From: Pedobacter aquatilis
Lineage (GTDB): Bacteria; Bacteroidota; Bacteroidia; Sphingobacteriales; Sphingobacteriaceae
NCBI RefSeq assembly: GCF_030409415.1
Contig: NZ_JAUFPW010000011.1
Span: forward strand, 1-64,000
Direction: 5' to 3'
Length of the DNA: 64,000 bases
The position numbers were made by a program, and so were the translations under genes. A model generated the notes under the pieces. That model worked only from the letters and a program-made list of their open reading frames with translations, did not search any database and was not told the DNA's origin. Of this stretch, positions 63,991-64,000 are shown one piece after another. Each line of letters starts with the position of its first letter. The first letter of the stretch is position 1.

Positions 63991-63998
63991 CAAAGGTA
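63991..63998 (-). promoter_or_regulatory. -7 box of the SRP RNA gene
   Basis: On the minus strand this reads TACCTTTG, a match to TAnnTTTG, a few bases before the RNA 5' end. Confidence 0.6.
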
Positions 63999-64000
63999 GA

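Overview
The window is a piece of a Bacteroidota chromosome, most likely a Sphingobacteriaceae member such as Pedobacter. The evidence is the AT-rich housekeeping genes, TAnnTTTG-type promoter boxes, the futalosine menaquinone genes mqnE and mqnA, a short SRP RNA of Bacteroidota type, TlpA/DUF4369-type lipoproteins, and Bacteroidota integrase and ORF6N families. The genus is an inference.

The chromosomal backbone covers about 1-18150 and 60103-64000. On the left are two related secreted proteins, gatB, a TlpA-like thioredoxin lipoprotein, an OmpR-type response regulator, a Cys/Met-metabolism PLP enzyme, a lipoprotein, a 1.45 kb tandem-repeat block, mqnE, a histidine phosphatase, mqnA, an HPF-like ribosome factor, an AraC regulator with an aldo/keto reductase, nhaA and a DASH-type cryptochrome. 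On the right are a FucP-type sugar transporter, gmhB, fructose-6-phosphate aldolase/transaldolase and the SRP RNA gene ffs.

Between the two lies a genomic island of about 42 kb inserted into the 3' end of a tRNA-Lys(TTT) gene. An identical 26-bp direct repeat at 18151-18176 and 60077-60102 marks the ends. A tyrosine integrase gene sits next to the tRNA, and matching 7-bp motifs in pairs with the same 12-bp period (putative integrase arm sites) lie at both ends. No conjugation genes are visible.

The island is a mosaic of three parts. Module A (about 19.5-44.7 kb) is visibly richer in G+C than the host and is packed with genes of the kinds used in phage defence or inter-element conflict. It has a UvrD-like helicase; a 1888-residue STAND NTPase with a Cap4-like nuclease N-terminus, followed by a membrane protein and a YiiX-like peptidase; a DUF3800-HNH-HEPN trio; two large predicted PD-(D/E)XK nucleases; and membrane proteins, one resembling TRADD-associated membrane domains. 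Module B (about 44.85-54.9 kb, lower GC) is bracketed by two related ~100-bp IS-like relics. It carries a decayed cyclase-like gene, a Septu-like PtuA/PtuB pair, and a RiPP cluster. The RiPP cluster has a precursor with Tyr-Asn-Arg and His-Asn-Arg triplets, a radical SAM/SPASM cyclophane-type maturase, an HxD 2-oxoglutarate oxygenase and an HExxH hydroxylase. Divergent from it is a flavoprotein-trypsin fusion whose catalytic GDSG motif is now out of frame. Module C (about 55-60 kb) holds accessory and maintenance genes: HEPN, XRE regulator, ORF6N and integrase.

The best candidates for undescribed biology are the STAND/membrane/peptidase operon, the DUF3800-HNH-HEPN trio, and the RiPP cluster with its divergent flavo-protease. 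Functional claims for these are inferences from motifs and context; no searches were run.
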